Made by a program: the position numbers and the translations under genes
From: Erythrophleum ivorense
Taxonomy: Eukaryota; Streptophyta; Magnoliopsida; Fabales; Fabaceae
Direction: 5' to 3'
NCBI GenBank assembly: GCA_026724425.1
Contig: JAIUCV010000009.1
Span: 16,875,294-16,939,293, forward strand
Length of the DNA stretch: 64,000 bases
Shown: piece after piece, positions 11,528 to 24,077 of the stretch
Layout: each line of letters starts with the position of its first letter
Numbering within the stretch: position 1 is the first letter of the stretch
The notes under the pieces: generated by a model
Seen by the model: the letters and a program-made list of their open reading frames with translations, nothing else
The model's database searches: none
What the model was told of the DNA's origin: nothing

Positions 11528-13181
11528 GATGCACCCTTCTTCTCCCTTCATTATGCACGACCATGTTCTGCACAAAACCAGAGGAAAACCCTAGGGGATG
11601 AGGTGCACACGAGGAGGAAGAAAAAGAGGAGAAATTCAAAGTAGAAAGATATGGATTTTCATGGTTTTTCATGCTCTTTCTCTTCCAAACCTCTTCTCCT
11701 CCATTCTCCTTTGTTTCCCATGATTATAATGAAGTTTATAAATCTATTTTAAGGGAGAAATTTAGAGAAAAATTCGGATTTGAAGAGAGGAGCTCAAAGA
11801 ACACAAGATTCAAGTGAGAAAAAGCAAGAAAACAAGGTAATTTCGCTTCATATGGTTGCCATTTTTGGTCCCCTTCTCCACCATTTCGCCCCACTTGAGA
11901 AAACCCTAGGAAGAGATGATTTTTAGGCAGAACCAAGCATGAATCTAAGGAAAAAGGGTGTGGAGATTAAGAATATGCAAAAGGAATTATCAAAAAACCA
12001 TTAGACTTTAAGATGCAAATTCTAGGGTTTTGTGTGCACCTTCTAAAATCTGATTTCATATGATGATTCCTAGGTCTAATTAAGAGTTTAAATGAGATCC
12101 TAAGATCCCTAAGATGCTCCCCACATGCTTCCTCCTTCAAGGAAACAAAGAGAATTCCAAGGAGGCCAAAAAGGGGCTATGTCTCAGCCAAGCATGGATG
12201 GAGTAGCTGGGGAGAGTTTTAAATTTTTTCAAGCCCATTTTTGTGTCATATATGATGAATGAATATGAGGGGAGGCCTTGGAAAAAAATTTAGAAACCAT
12301 GGAAAGTGAATTGGTGCTTTAGGTTCCATATTATGACTTAAAGAAGGAACATGATGTTAGACCCTTTTGTTTTAATTGTGCAATGACTCCAAGAGGCTTA
12401 AAAGGAGTCAAGAATCATATTTGAAAGGAAAGAATGGAGCCTAGAAATTATTTGAGGAGTGTTGCTTCATTAGGTGCATTTATGGACCATAATGGGGTTT
12501 ATAGAACAACCTAGTGTCTAAGCAAGTTGTGTGGCCTTAGAATTTGTTTCATAAATCTAATTGGCTTCTATAAATTGTGTTTAGGCCAAGAGAAACCTTC
12601 CCCACACTTTTGTGGGTGTGTGGATGAAGTAAGGGAGGGATTTTCAAGAGAAAAAGTGTGTGATTGTGTGCAAGGTAGCTCTCTCCACCTTCTCTCATGC
12701 ATGGATGTGTGTGTAGCTTGTCTTAGAATATGTGTATGTGTATTTTCAAGCCATGAAAAGTATGCTAGCATGATTTTATATGCCATGATTTCCTGATGAT
12801 ATATTATATTTTCAAATGAATGAATGATGTTTGATTAAGTTTGCTTGAGTGTGGAGAGGCCAAGAACTCTTAACCATGGTGAAGATGAGAACCCTTGAGA
12901 TTGGTTGAGACAAAGCAAAAAGTCTCCCAAAAGCAAAGTAGGCTCCCAAGAGTATGGTTGAGTCCAAGAATCTCTTAAAGAATGGATGAGGCAAGTCTAA
13001 AATCCATGAGAAAAAGCGTGAGGCCAATCCATCCACTTGGTGAGCTCTTGAATGTCTTGTATGACTTGTTCACATGCCAAGCTTGCTTCTTGAATGTTCA
13101 TGACTTCCATTGTATCTATGCATGCATTTTCAAGACTTGCTTTGCATATATTATGTATGATTGAATGGCAGATGAGCTATT

Positions 13182-13231
13182 GGGATTCTTTGAATCTCAT
13201 TACCTCCTCCCCAATGATCTAATATGCTAGG
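13182..13231 (+). promoter_or_regulatory. LTR hairpin, pyrimidine tract and acceptor-like AG
   Basis: The stem GGGATTC/GAATCTC (one G-T wobble) with loop TTT is followed by a CCTCCTCCCC tract, then TGATCTAAT and GCTAG/GTGG with AG at 13229-13230. The same order recurs at 26250-26298 and 59045-59093 and, reversed, in the minus-strand copies (for example 17660-17720, 29345-29400, 32040-32095, 48265-48320). Confidence 0.5.
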
Positions 13232-14652
13232 TGGACCAAGTAGCTATGGCAATGGGAGCCAACAACAATGAAGAAGGAAGATTGACAACCATATGCCTAG
13301 TTTTATTCTTTTTGAAACTATAATGGTGCTTCACAATGTATATGATGTTGTAAATTGTCTATGACCATTGAGACATATGTAAATATGATATTATATGATG
13401 TTTAAATATATGGATATGATGTATGACCTCTAGCATATATTTTGAGTATGTAATGCCAAAGTATGCAACTTGGGAATTTGATGAAAATGTGCATAAGTAT
13501 GGGTTGAATGGCCAAAATGAGATGCATAAGGTTTGGGACCATTTGGGCAGCTCACACAAGTCTTAAATATGCTTTTAGACTTGCCTAAAAGGTGCCAACA
13601 GCAAGGGAAAGCCATTTGGCAAGTTTGGTACCTCTTATGAAGCCAAATTTGACCATAATGGAACCCTATATCACTTTTTGTTCAAATGAGTTAGTCTTGA
13701 TATGAGATTTGGCATTCAATTAGATCTCATTAGGAGCTTTTTGGAAAGATAAAGATCATAATTTTTCAAGGTCTACAGAATATTTGATAATTTTTTAAAG
13801 TTGGCAATTTTCATGGTTTCTGGTTTGCTGCACTATTTATTTGGTCCGAAATTACATTCTGTCAGGCAAGGCTCAAAAGATGTTTAATTGCCATAAAATT
13901 TTATATAGAAAAAATAGACAATCACAGTGACTCGTGACAACTAGAAGTACCTCATTTGGAGGTCTAGAGAGGGAGATATGAATTTTTGAAGTTTCTATCC
14001 AATATTAGTGATTTTGCCTGACTAGAAGTACTGTTCCATTGAATTTTGAGGTCTGGGCTTGATGAACTGGTTTGGAGATATTTTTTTTTAGTTAACATCC
14101 ATAGCTTTCTAGATTGGTATCATATGCATGGATTTTATTTTTTTGGAATTAATTAGACATTTTCAAAGTTTTCTACAGAATTTTGTGATAGTTCCATAAT
14201 TCAGTCTGACCTTTGGACCATTTTAGATGTCAAACATCCTTTGTGATGAATTTTATGGTCTGAGCATATTTTTAGAATTTTATGTCAAAGTTTTCCAGGA
14301 TGAGCAAGATTTTATGATTTATATTTTTCTAGAATTAGTTATGCTTTTCCAAAGTTTAGTTAGAAAATGGAGCAAATCTGGCCGAAATTAAACAAGCCCA
14401 TTTCATGCTCTATTTTGGTTTCTATGAGTTGTGGGCATGATATTGTGATGCAAATGAGTTGTAATGATGTAATTAAATATGAGAATGTATAGTATGAGAT
14501 CACATAGTCCACGTGACACTGATTGCAATTTTAAGATACGACGCAACGCAAAGAAATTCATTATTTTCTCCCTTTTTCCTTATACCTTCATGAACTTAAT
14601 GATGTGAAGTATGTATATATATGATAAGTGAGCTAGAAGTTATGGTATTACA

Positions 14653-16266
14653 GTCTAGCTATAGAATGAAAAGCAATCAATGAATTAACTAATATAACTA
14701 AAACATTTATCAAAAAGATAGACAATAAGACAATTGAAATTTTCAAATTATGAGGATTTGACACTTATATTCAGCCAAGGTTAATGAATATTATATCATC
14801 AAGATGATTATTAGAGGATGTTACTAATAAACAAGAACATAGACAAATAGAAATGATCACATCATAATCAAATTTGTACTTAAAAGACAAAAAAACAATG
14901 GTAGAAAATGCTTCACCTAGGTTTATACCTATCAATACTTATAGAAGAAAATGACAATGAATCTAAAAATTCTCATATATCTATCTTTCTCAGTAGAAAC
15001 TCTACTGGCAAAATACTTTTCTAGTGGAATCCCAATTCAATCTAGGAGAAGAGATAATGTCAATATGCTAGCAATATCAAAATTAAAATTGAAAAATGAA
15101 GAAATACCTTTTCTCATAATCAAAATAAAAAATATTATACTTATGTCTCAGGACAATTTAAATTTAAGAGATATAAAAAATATCAATTAGATGTATTAAT
15201 TAATATAGGTGCTACGATAAGGGTTTGTAAAGGTAATGCTTTACCAACAGAAAAATAAAATAAAAAAGTAAAAAAGACCCATTATGGCAAGTGTAATAGA
15301 TGATAGAAAAACTCTTATTGAGTATAAAGCTAATAATATTTCAATTTGGTTAGGAAATAACAAATTCCTTATACCAAAAGTATTATGCTTTCCTTTTATG
15401 GATGAAGACTTTCTTTTAGGGACAAACTTCTTAACAAATATTATCTATTAGAAATAAGTTATAATCATGTAAATCTTACAAATAGATTAGTGAAAATCCC
15501 AATACTTTTGGTCAAAAACCATAAACATAAATGTGATAAAAAAAATTTACCTTGTTCTTGAAAATCCTAACAAGGGAGAAAGAATATATGAATTGGACAC
15601 CAAATGCTAGATTTATCCATTATTACAAGAAAATTTTAGTGACAACTCACTAAATTTATTGTCTAGGAGTCCTAGATATTGTGATTTAAAATTAAAAGAC
15701 CTTAATAAAATAATTAGAGTTAAACTACTAGTCTATACTAAACAAGATATAGACGAATTCAAAAATCAAATTCAAGAATCATTAGAAAATGGATTAACTG
15801 AACCTACAACTAGTCCATATTTTAGTCTGCCATTTATGGTAAGAAACTATGCAAAAATAAAAAGAGGAAAAGCTAGAATGATAATTAACTATTGAAAAGT
15901 TAAACAAGAGTATAGAATTTAACAGATATTATATTCCAAGAAAAGATATTTTAGCTACCTAAACTAAGCAAGCAAAAATATTCAGTAAGTTTGACTGTAA
16001 ATCTAGATATTATTGATTAAATTATCAAAAGAGTCAAAGCCTTTAACAACTTTTAACATTCCATATGAACATTACCAATGGACCATTGTTATACCATATC
16101 ATATTCTAATTATTTTATGGCAATAGTGGTCCATTTAGAATAAAACAACTATAGCAAACATTTAGCCATGGAAATTTTAGTCACTAATGGTTTAAAAGGA
16201 CTTACAAGGCTTGAAAATAGATTCTCACTATTTTGTCTCATAAATTCATGCATGACCAATTATTTC
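14653..16266 (+). pseudogene. Endogenous pararetrovirus: movement-protein end, protease and start of reverse transcriptase
   Basis: After the solo LTR the frame resumes with the last part of the movement protein (about 14655-14790). An aspartic-protease core follows at 15190-15250; the catalytic triplet region reads N-I-G-A at 15202-15213, so the catalytic Asp is lost. The reverse-transcriptase N-terminus is open at 15659-15895 and continues, with stops, to about 16110. It contains the fingers phrase ARMIINY at 15874-15894, then YYIPRKD and FSKFDCKS, the last holding the first catalytic Asp of RT motif A. The YVDD-type box and RNase H are not seen. The order coat-movement-protease-RT fits cavemovirus/solendovirus-like caulimovirids better than badnaviruses or caulimoviruses. 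Stops are frequent, so no product is expected. Confidence 0.7.
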
Positions 16267-19095
16267 TGTAACACCATAAATTTTAGCTCATCTCATGTAC
16301 TTTCAATGACTTACTATCATGGAGGATATAAGTTTCTCACGATGATTTTTGTGTTAGGTCGTATCTAGCAATTTATTCCAGTGTCATGTGGACCATGTAA
16401 GCTTATACTATGCCTCCTCATATTTAATTTTATTGTTACAACTCATTTGTATCATGAAAACTTGCCTACAACTCATGAAAACCGAAAAGAGACATGGGAC
16501 ATGCATTTTCATTCTCGGCCAGACTTGGCCCCATTTCTGGGCAAAGTTTGAAAAATCCTACCTAAATCTAGAAAACTCAAAAACAAGTAGTATTGATCAT
16601 TTTAGAAAGCTTGGGATGTCTACTTTATGCTAAAAATATGTACAAGTCATAACATCCCACACACAGGATGTTTGACATGCAAATTGGTCTGAAGGTCAGA
16701 CTGGTCCTGATGCTATTATAGTTTACTGATATGAACTTCAAAAATGTCCAACTAATTGTAAAAAAATCTAATGCATACAAATGATACCTATATGAAAAGA
16801 TGTGGATGTTAACTAGAGAGGAAAAATATCTCTAGATCAGTTCATCAAGCCAAACTCTCAAAAATCAATGGAATAGTACTTCTGGTCAGGCAAGATGACT
16901 GATACTAGGCAGAAACTTCAAAAATTCATATCTCCCTCTCTAGACCTTCAAACGAGGTGCTTCTAGTTGTTATAAGTCACTGTAATGTCTCGTTTCTGCC
17001 TATAAAATTTTGTAGTCATTGGACCACGTTTGCCCTTCGGATGACATAATTACACAACTGACCAAATGAACAGTGCTTATGCAAATCTGAAATTCTGATA
17101 CCAACTTTGAAAAATCATAAAAAATTCCAAAAACCTCCAAATAACCTAATCTTTAGCTTCCCAAAAAGCTCTAGGTAAGATCTAGTCACATGCCAAATTT
17201 CAAGGCAAGAAGAGGTCATTTGGTCAGACTTTGACATAAGGGGGCAAAGTGTCAATTTCTTTTGTTAAAAAGGGCTCCAAGGGTTCAAATTTGCTTCCCC
17301 TACTCCTAAGGCTCTATAAGCACATGGGAAAGCATCAAAATAGGCTATTAAACATGAATCAAATGTCTAACAACCTAGATTTGGAAAACTTAATCTCCCA
17401 CACTAACACATATACCATGTACATAATGCCAAGATCTTACTACTCATACCGAAAACTTGCTACATCATACACTATAGTTCTAATTCTCATACATATACAT
17501 TAAGTACATCCATTTACAAGTATTCATAAGTGCACACCCAATGTACATCATTCGATTACATCTCTTAACAACAAAACGATAACAAAATGGCTATTTCACA
17601 AATTCTTTCCGATTCCCCTAGCTTCGAGCTTGGTGGCTCCCATGTCTTTGTTCACTTGGTCTACCTAGCATGTTAGGATAGTGGAGAGGAGGGGATGAGA
17701 TTCACAGAATCCCAATAGCTCATCTCTCATTCAATCATACATAATATGTGCCAAGCAAGCTTTTCAAATGCATGTATGAAAAAGTGGAAGTCATGGACAC
17801 TTTTAAAAAAAACAACCTTGGCATATGAATCAATTATACAACACATTCAAGGGTTCACCAAGTGTTTGGATTGGCCTCACACTTCTTCTCATGGATTTTA
17901 GACTTGCCTCACCCACTCGTGAGCACTTTGGACTCAACCATACTCTTGGGAGTTCACATTACTTTTGGGAGACTCTTTGCTTTGTCTCAACCAAGCTCAA
18001 GGGTTCTTGGCTCATCCTCACCCAAGGGAAGAGTTCTTGGCCTTTCTACACTCAAGCAAACTCATACAAACATCATGGATTCATTTAACACATAACATAG
18101 TCTCAAGGATCATGACATGTAAAGGCATGCTAGCATACTTTTCATAGCTTGAAAATACACATACACACATTCTAGAACAAGTTAAACACACATTCATGCA
18201 TGAGAGAAAGGGGAGAGAGCTACCTTATAGCCTAACACAAGCCTTCCCTTTCAATTTGTCTTCTCCCTTCTTGATTTCACAATCACCGCTAGATGGGAGT
18301 ACTTCTCTTGAGCCTAGACACACAAGAGCATGGGATTACTCTCTCATAACTCAACACTTATTTACAAAGCTAGAGGTTTCTTTCTAGCAAATCCTATAAA
18401 GCATAAAAGAAACTAGGGTTCTTTCTCTCTCTAGAAGTTCACCAACTATCCTTTCTCTCTCAAGCTCTTAAGAAAGGAAAGCAAGGAAGTAAAGCTACAT
18501 GAGTTCTAACCTCCTTCAAGAGTGGTTTTCCACTTTTCCTTTCCTAAAACAAGCCCAAAACATAGCTAATTTCACAACCAAAACCATAGAAAGAGAGGGC
18601 AAGGAGGGAAGAGCAAGATTCTAAGAAGAAAAGCTAAGAAAATCTTAAGTTATGCTTACTTTTTTCTTCTTCTCCTTCCTTCTCTAGGCGTCTCTCTCTC
18701 TCCTCCGCCCTTTTCTCTGCCTTAGGGGGAGCCTAAGTCGGTTAAAAGGAGAAATGAGGAGTTTGGATGCTTTAAAAAGTGAAATTATCTTTTTTCACGC
18801 TTTTCTGGACTAACTCTCGCTATAGCGAGGCATAACCCTCGCTACGGCAAGCACGTATCAGTCCCAAACCCCTACCTTCACTACAGTGCACACTATGGTG
18901 AGCAGCTCCCTGGTTTTTGCATGAGATGCCTGTACTCGCTATAGCTAGAAGGCACTCTCGCTATAGCTAGACCATTTCTCGCTATAGCGAACAGGTACAT
19001 TTATTATAGCTAGCCCATTTCTCACTATAACTAGCAGACTTAGAAAATTTTTAGCCCTTCGAAAAATTTTTTAGCCTTTTTTTCTGGTTGTTACA
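16267..19095 (-). mobile_element. Solo LTR, minus orientation, palindrome-array variant (2.8 kb)
   Basis: On the + strand it begins TGTAACACC and ends GGTTGTTACA, 2829 bp, flanked on both sides by ATTTC (16262-16266 and 19096-19100), a perfect target duplication. No coding domains lie between. The hairpin module is present reversed near 17698-17713. An array of CTCGCTATAGCGAG-type palindromes lies next to the LTR 5' end. It landed in or at the edge of the viral RT region. Confidence 0.88.
18812..19040. repeat. CTCGCTATAGCGAG palindrome array in LTR U3
   Basis: Perfect or near-perfect copies lie at 18816, 18838, 18935, 18957 and 18979, with weaker copies to about 19035. Spacing is about 20-30 bases in the second half. 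The array starts about 55 bases from the LTR 5' terminus (19095), a place where LTR enhancers usually sit. Confidence 0.65.
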
Positions 19096-19100
19096 ATTTC

Positions 19101-19673
19101 CATCCAAGATAACATGTAAATAAAGAATAAACCCATAAAGATGATCAATCGCTTAATTAGGTTATAGAATACATAATTGTGTTCAAATTTCAAAATTTCA
19201 AAACTTAAACTACACAACTCTAATTAACACAAATTAGGTGTTTTTAGAAAGTTTAGGATATGAACAATTTACCGTAAAAATTTTGAGTTAAAATGAATCT
19301 ATTTGATCCCTTAAAAGACATGAAATTCATAGTTGTATTAGAATGAATATTAAAAGTGCATAATAACTTTTTGAGATTAATTTTTGGGATCAAATATTCT
19401 ATAGAGTTCTAAAAATTATGATCATTAACTCTATAGAAAGTTCTAAATATTCTCAAAATACTCACTAAATTTCAGCCTCAAATTTGGTCAATAAGGTTGT
19501 CAAGCATAGAGAGACATTTTATAGTCAATTAGTCAAAGTTTTAGTTTCAATTGATATCAGATGTGCTCTAAAATGCCATTTCTTTTCATGTGCATATTTC
19601 AATTCATATATGCATCATATAACAATAATTTATCACATAAGAATTGCCTTGCAACTAAAAATCACCATCTCAC
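19101..19673. repeat. Degenerate AT-rich spacer, possibly an old repeat
   Basis: This stretch lies between the ATTTC duplication and the Copia LTR start. I cannot follow viral coding into it with confidence. Part (19250-19330) is similar, in the opposite orientation, to 2470-2560. A chance 87-codon frame at 19484-19747 runs into the Copia LTR and is not called. Confidence 0.3.
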
Positions 19674-19869
19674 TGTTGGTGTATGCCTTAGGAGCCAGTC
19701 ATGAGATGATTATAATAACATACATTGTATCATATTTTTTGAAGTGATACAATTATTATATTTTGGTTTTATCTGTGCAATATAACTTAATATAGTAATT
19801 GTCCCTAAAATAATTGTTATTTTTAAATTATCTCTAATCAAGTATTATGGCTATATGGGATAGCAATAA
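19674..19869 (+). mobile_element. Copia LTR 1, segment 1 (5' end)
   Basis: It begins TGTTGGTGTATGCC, a Copia-type LTR start like that of the second Copia LTR at 54847. It is interrupted at 19869/19870 by a solo LTR with AATAA duplications and resumes at 23973. Removing the insertions yields continuous sequence with the usual middle phrases (for example 'ctatgagaatgctacatgg' in segment 3). Confidence 0.7.
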
Positions 19870-22800
19870 TGTAACACCATAACTTTCTTAACTTATCTCA
19901 TGCTATTCTCCAGCTTTAAACCATGTATCTCACATAAGGAGTAAGAAAAGGATATTAAAATAATGAATATTTTACATTGTGTAGTATATAAATTTTTCTT
20001 TCAGTGTCTCGTAGACCATGTGAGCTCATGTATCACATTTTCATATTTAATTACATAGATACAACTCATTTCCATCACCAAAAGTGGCCTAGAACTTGTG
20101 CAAGGCAAGGGAATACACAAAATTCATGGTTGTAGCCTTGGCTAGAATTTTCCATTTTCTGTCACAAACTTTAAAAATCATAAATAATTCTAGAAAAATC
20201 AAAATCATGAACTCTTTGCCATTATCAAAATCTACAGATGTCTACTTTATGGTAAAAATATGTCCAGGTCATGAAACATTACATAGAAGACGTTTGCATT
20301 CAAAAAGATGCAGAGGTCTGACTGGCTACTAGTACTGATATAGATTTTTGCTATGAACTTCAAAAATGTCCAATTAATTCCAAAAAATTCCAATCTATGA
20401 AAATGATACCAATTTGGAAAGTTACGGATGTTAGTTAGAAGTAACAAATGACTTTAGACCAGTTTATGCATGTCTAGGACTCAAAAACCAATCAAACAGT
20501 AACCTAGGTTTGTCTGGATGCCTGATATTGGCTAGAAACTTCAAAAATTCATATCTCCCTCTCTAGACATCCAAATGAGGTGCTTCTAGTTGGCATAAGT
20601 CGCTGGGAAGGTATAATTTCTCCTTGTAAATTTAGTGGCAATTGGATATCATTTGCCTCATGAGTGACAGAATTTAAATTCAGACCAAAATGAACAGTAC
20701 ACTAAACCAATTTTAGAAATTTTTTTAACTTTGAAAATTCATCAAATATTCCATAGACCTCCAAAAATTCTGCACTTTAACTTCCTAAAAAGTTATCAAC
20801 AAGCTCTAAATGCATGCCAAATCTCAAATCAAGAAGAGCTCATTTGGACAAAAAGTGGTATAGGTTTCTAATATGGTCAATTTTGCCCCATATAAGATAC
20901 CAAATGTGTCCAAATGACTTCCCTTGATGTTTGGCACCTCTTGGGAAAGTTTAAAAGTATGAATATGACTTGTATGAACTACCCAAATGGTTCCAAACCT
21001 CATGCATCTCAATTTGGTCATTCCACTTTCATTTATACATGTATTCCCATAATACTAGTATTGCCATTACATGTCCAAAATGCACATTTCCATACACATA
21101 ACCTTGAATCTCATTTACACATAATACATTAACATAATTATACATATTCATAACATCATAGGACATATACAACAATAGATTACAACATTTACCACTCATA
21201 TGGCCTTAAAGAAATAAAATCCATGCACTTTGATGTCATAATTTCATCTCCCAAGGTGTAGGCTCTCATTGCCTTGTCCACTTGGTCCACCTAGCTTGTT
21301 AGAAAATTAGAGAAGAGGAAATGAGATTCAAAGAATCCCAATAGCTCATCTCCCTTTCAATCACACATAAAAGATACAAAACAAGTCTTACAAATACATG
21401 CATGAGCATATTGACATGTGCAATCATTCAAGAGACATTTTTAACATTTGAGCAAGTCATACATAGCATACATAGGCTTACCATGCATTGCCTTTTATAG
21501 GCCGAAGATGCAAATAAGAAACATTGGACAATTAAAAATAATTAATGGCAACTTAATCACAATTCAATGAAAATCTGTTTTGAACTTTGGGATTAAAAGC
21601 AAAGACTGTTTCTGAATGTTGGGATTGAAGCCGGTTAATAAAAAATTAAAATGGTAAATTTAAGGCCTCAATGTTCAAAAAATTAATAAATTCATAGTCC
21701 CAATTTCAAAACTACTAAAAATAAGGTTTTTCCGATAAGCCTATTTATACAAAATATTTTTGTAAAATACAAAAATAGTTGCAGTAAAAAATGCCCAGTA
21801 CCGTGTCTAATTCGTGCGCAGGAGGGGAAATCGGAGATTGTCAACTGCATTATCCCTGTGTTGGCCTGTTGTTGTGTGTGCGAGCCCACTCCTCTTCTTG
21901 GCCTATTTACTTGCCCAATATCACATCTTAGTATATATACACTAAGACTCTCTTTATTCTAGGCAATGTAGGACTTAGGCCTCACCCATTTACTTGTGAA
22001 TTTTGGACTTGCCTCACCCATTTCTTTAAGAGATTTTTGACTCAACCTTACTCTTAAGAGTCAACCTCACTTTTGGGGGACTCTTTACTTTGTCTCAACT
22101 AATTCTAAGGGTTCTTTGCTCATCTTCACCATGCCTATAGGTTCTTGGCTTCACAACACTCAAGCAAACTAAGGCAAACATATAAAACATCATTTGCATG
22201 CATAAAACATCATCATGGTACCATGGAATAAAAGCTCATGCTAAAATACTTTTCATGGCTTAAAATACACATACACACATTCAAAGACAAGCCAAGCATA
22301 CATTCATGCATGAGAGAAGGAGGAGTGAGTTCCCTTGGATGCAACCACACACTTTTCTCCTTGAAACAATGCTCCCTTCTTCAGCCTCACACACACAAAG
22401 GTGTGGGATTAGTTTCTCTTGGCCTAAACACAATTTATATAAGCCAATTAGGTTCATGAAATTAATTCTAAGGCCACACATCTTCCTTAAATACTAACTT
22501 AGTCTATTAACCATTTTATGGTTCCAAGAATGCACCTAATGAAGTAACACCCATTAGATAAATTCTAGGCTCCATTCTTTCTTTTCATATAAGATTTTTG
22601 ACTCCTTTTAAACCTCTTTAAGTCATCACACAATTGAAACAAATAGTCTAACTACATGTTGCTTCTAGGTCATATTATAGAACATAAGGCACCAACTCAT
22701 TCCTTAGGCCTCCTAAACTTTTTCCAAGGCTTTCCTTCATTTTCATTCATCATATATGACTTAAAAATGGGCTTGAAAAATTTAAAACTCTCCCTAGGTA

Positions 22801-23967
22801 TCCTAACCCTCTTAGGCCGAGACTAGGAAGCAATTTAGCCTTCATGGACTTTGCTTTGTTTTCTTGATGGAGGAAGCACATAGGGAGACTTTTAGGGATC
22901 TTAGGAGCTCATTTAAACTTCCATTTAGGCATAGAAATTAAGGTATCAAGTCAGATTTTACAAGGAACACATGAAACCCTAGAATTTCTATCTTGAACTT
23001 CCATGGTTATTTCTTAATTTCCTTTGCATATTCTTATTCTCCACACTCCTTTTCCTAAGATTCACCCTTGGTTCTATCCAAAATCCAAGCCCTCCCATAG
23101 CTTCTTGAGTGGGGCGAACCAAGGAGAGAAGAGAAGTAAGGGGTAGCCATCATGGAAGGAGAAATTACCTTGTTTTTTCTTGTTTTCTTACTTGAATCCT
23201 TCTTTCTTTGGCCTCCTCTCTTCAAATCCGAATTTTCCCTTTTGTTTCTCCCTTAAAACAGATCCATATACTACAATATAATCATAGGAAAGAAAAGAAA
23301 ATGGAGGAGAAGAGGTTTGCAAAGGAAAGAGCATAAAAAACTACCAAAAATCCATACCTTTGGCCTTTAATTATTCCTCCTCTTTCTCTTCCTCTTGTGC
23401 ACCTCTCTCCTTAGGGTTTTTCTCTGGTTTAGGGTAGAAACATATGAAGCTAAATGAGTATAGGAGTGGGGCGCCTATATATATAGGTGGGAGGAAGGAA
23501 GACTTTTCAAAAATTCCTATTTTGCCCTTTATTCTTGGCATTTTTGTTTCTAATTTGTTTTAGCTCTTTTTTGAGAACTGTCTTCTCTATTATAAAATTT
23601 AGGTTCCTAATTTAGTAAAATGCCTTTGGAATCACTCAAATCAAAGCTAAAACTTTCTTAAACGAATCCGTTAAAATTCGAGTATACTGACATTAGAAAA
23701 TATCTGTAGAAGGGGTTTTAATAGTCCCGGGGCTTCCCATGGTCTTCAAGGCCTCTGATAACCCTGGAGAACTCAAAACTTACATTTAAAAAGTCCTCAT
23801 GTGTGAATTCCAAAATTTTCTCAAAATTACAAAAAATGCCATTACATTTCATAACTTTTTTGTTAAATTTTGTTTTTTCATTCTAGTTCCATTTTTCTTT
23901 CCATTTGAGCCTAAAATTTTCATTTTTAGGCGTCTAGAATGTTACTTAAATTTTTCAGGACCTTACA
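19870..23967 (-). mobile_element. Solo LTR, minus orientation, with a 0.48 kb internal insertion
   Basis: On the + strand it begins TGTAACACC and ends GGACCTTACA, flanked on both sides by AATAA (19865-19869 and 23968-23972). Its length of 4098 bp exceeds the family because of an insertion at about 21486-21968. It also lacks about 90 bp of the family's 5' end, so TGTAAGGTCC serves as terminus; this is either a variant family end or a later loss that coincidentally left a perfect duplication. A TATA box lies at 23474-23486. It lies 110 bp from an opposite-facing LTR. Confidence 0.78.
21486..21968. mobile_element. Small insertion with 8-bp inverted ends, USE-like motif and TATA
   Basis: Compared with the related LTR at 29520-29570, about 480 bp is extra here. 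The piece starts CATTGCCT and ends AGGCAATG (perfect 8-bp inverted ends). On the minus strand near the right end, AGTCCTACATTG resembles the plant snRNA upstream element (RTCCCACATCG), and TGTATATATAC follows about 25 bases later. No clear target duplication or protein is seen. It could be a MITE-like piece or a promoter-bearing fragment. Confidence 0.4.
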
Positions 23968-24077
23968 AATAATACATCAAGACTAGTATATATAATGATT
24001 GATAACTTTAAGTTATAGATATATGATATTAAGTTAATATATAGGTACATTGTTAGAGAAAAAGTATACTGGACTAA
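23968..24077 (+). mobile_element. Copia LTR 1, segment 2
   Basis: The first five bases are the AATAA duplication and the last five (ACTAA) are the duplication of the next LTR. The middle, with 'gttagagaaaaagtatactgg', is characteristic of Copia LTRs and continues into segment 3 at 27528. Confidence 0.65.

Larger units (their letters stand above)
10921..14652 (+). mobile_element. Solo LTR, plus orientation, Tekay-like large family (3.7 kb)
   Basis: It begins TGTAATATCC and ends GGTATTACA, 3732 bp. Flanks are GTCTG (10916-10920) and GTCTA (14653-14657), a 5-bp target duplication with one transition. The viral frame continues on both sides, and no internal gypsy domains lie between, so this is a solo LTR left by LTR-LTR recombination. 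A TATA box at 11519-11527 is followed by an A-rich, 'aaaccctagg'-bearing leader. A donor-like AAG/GTAAT lies at 11837 and the hairpin/acceptor module at 13182-13230. It is the same family as the complete element's LTRs at 30624 and 47142. Several small open frames inside are not genes. Confidence 0.88.

Noticed and set aside
12527..12796. Small Cys-rich 89-codon frame that could suggest a secreted peptide
   Set aside because: It lies within a solo LTR, and the equivalent region in other copies (22281-22481, 32441-32647, 48666-48872) has different breaks, so the cysteines are by chance.
18812..19040. CRISPR-like array of short palindromic repeats
   Set aside because: Plant retroelement context, repeats of 12-14 bases with irregular related spacers, and no cas genes; an LTR regulatory array is more likely.
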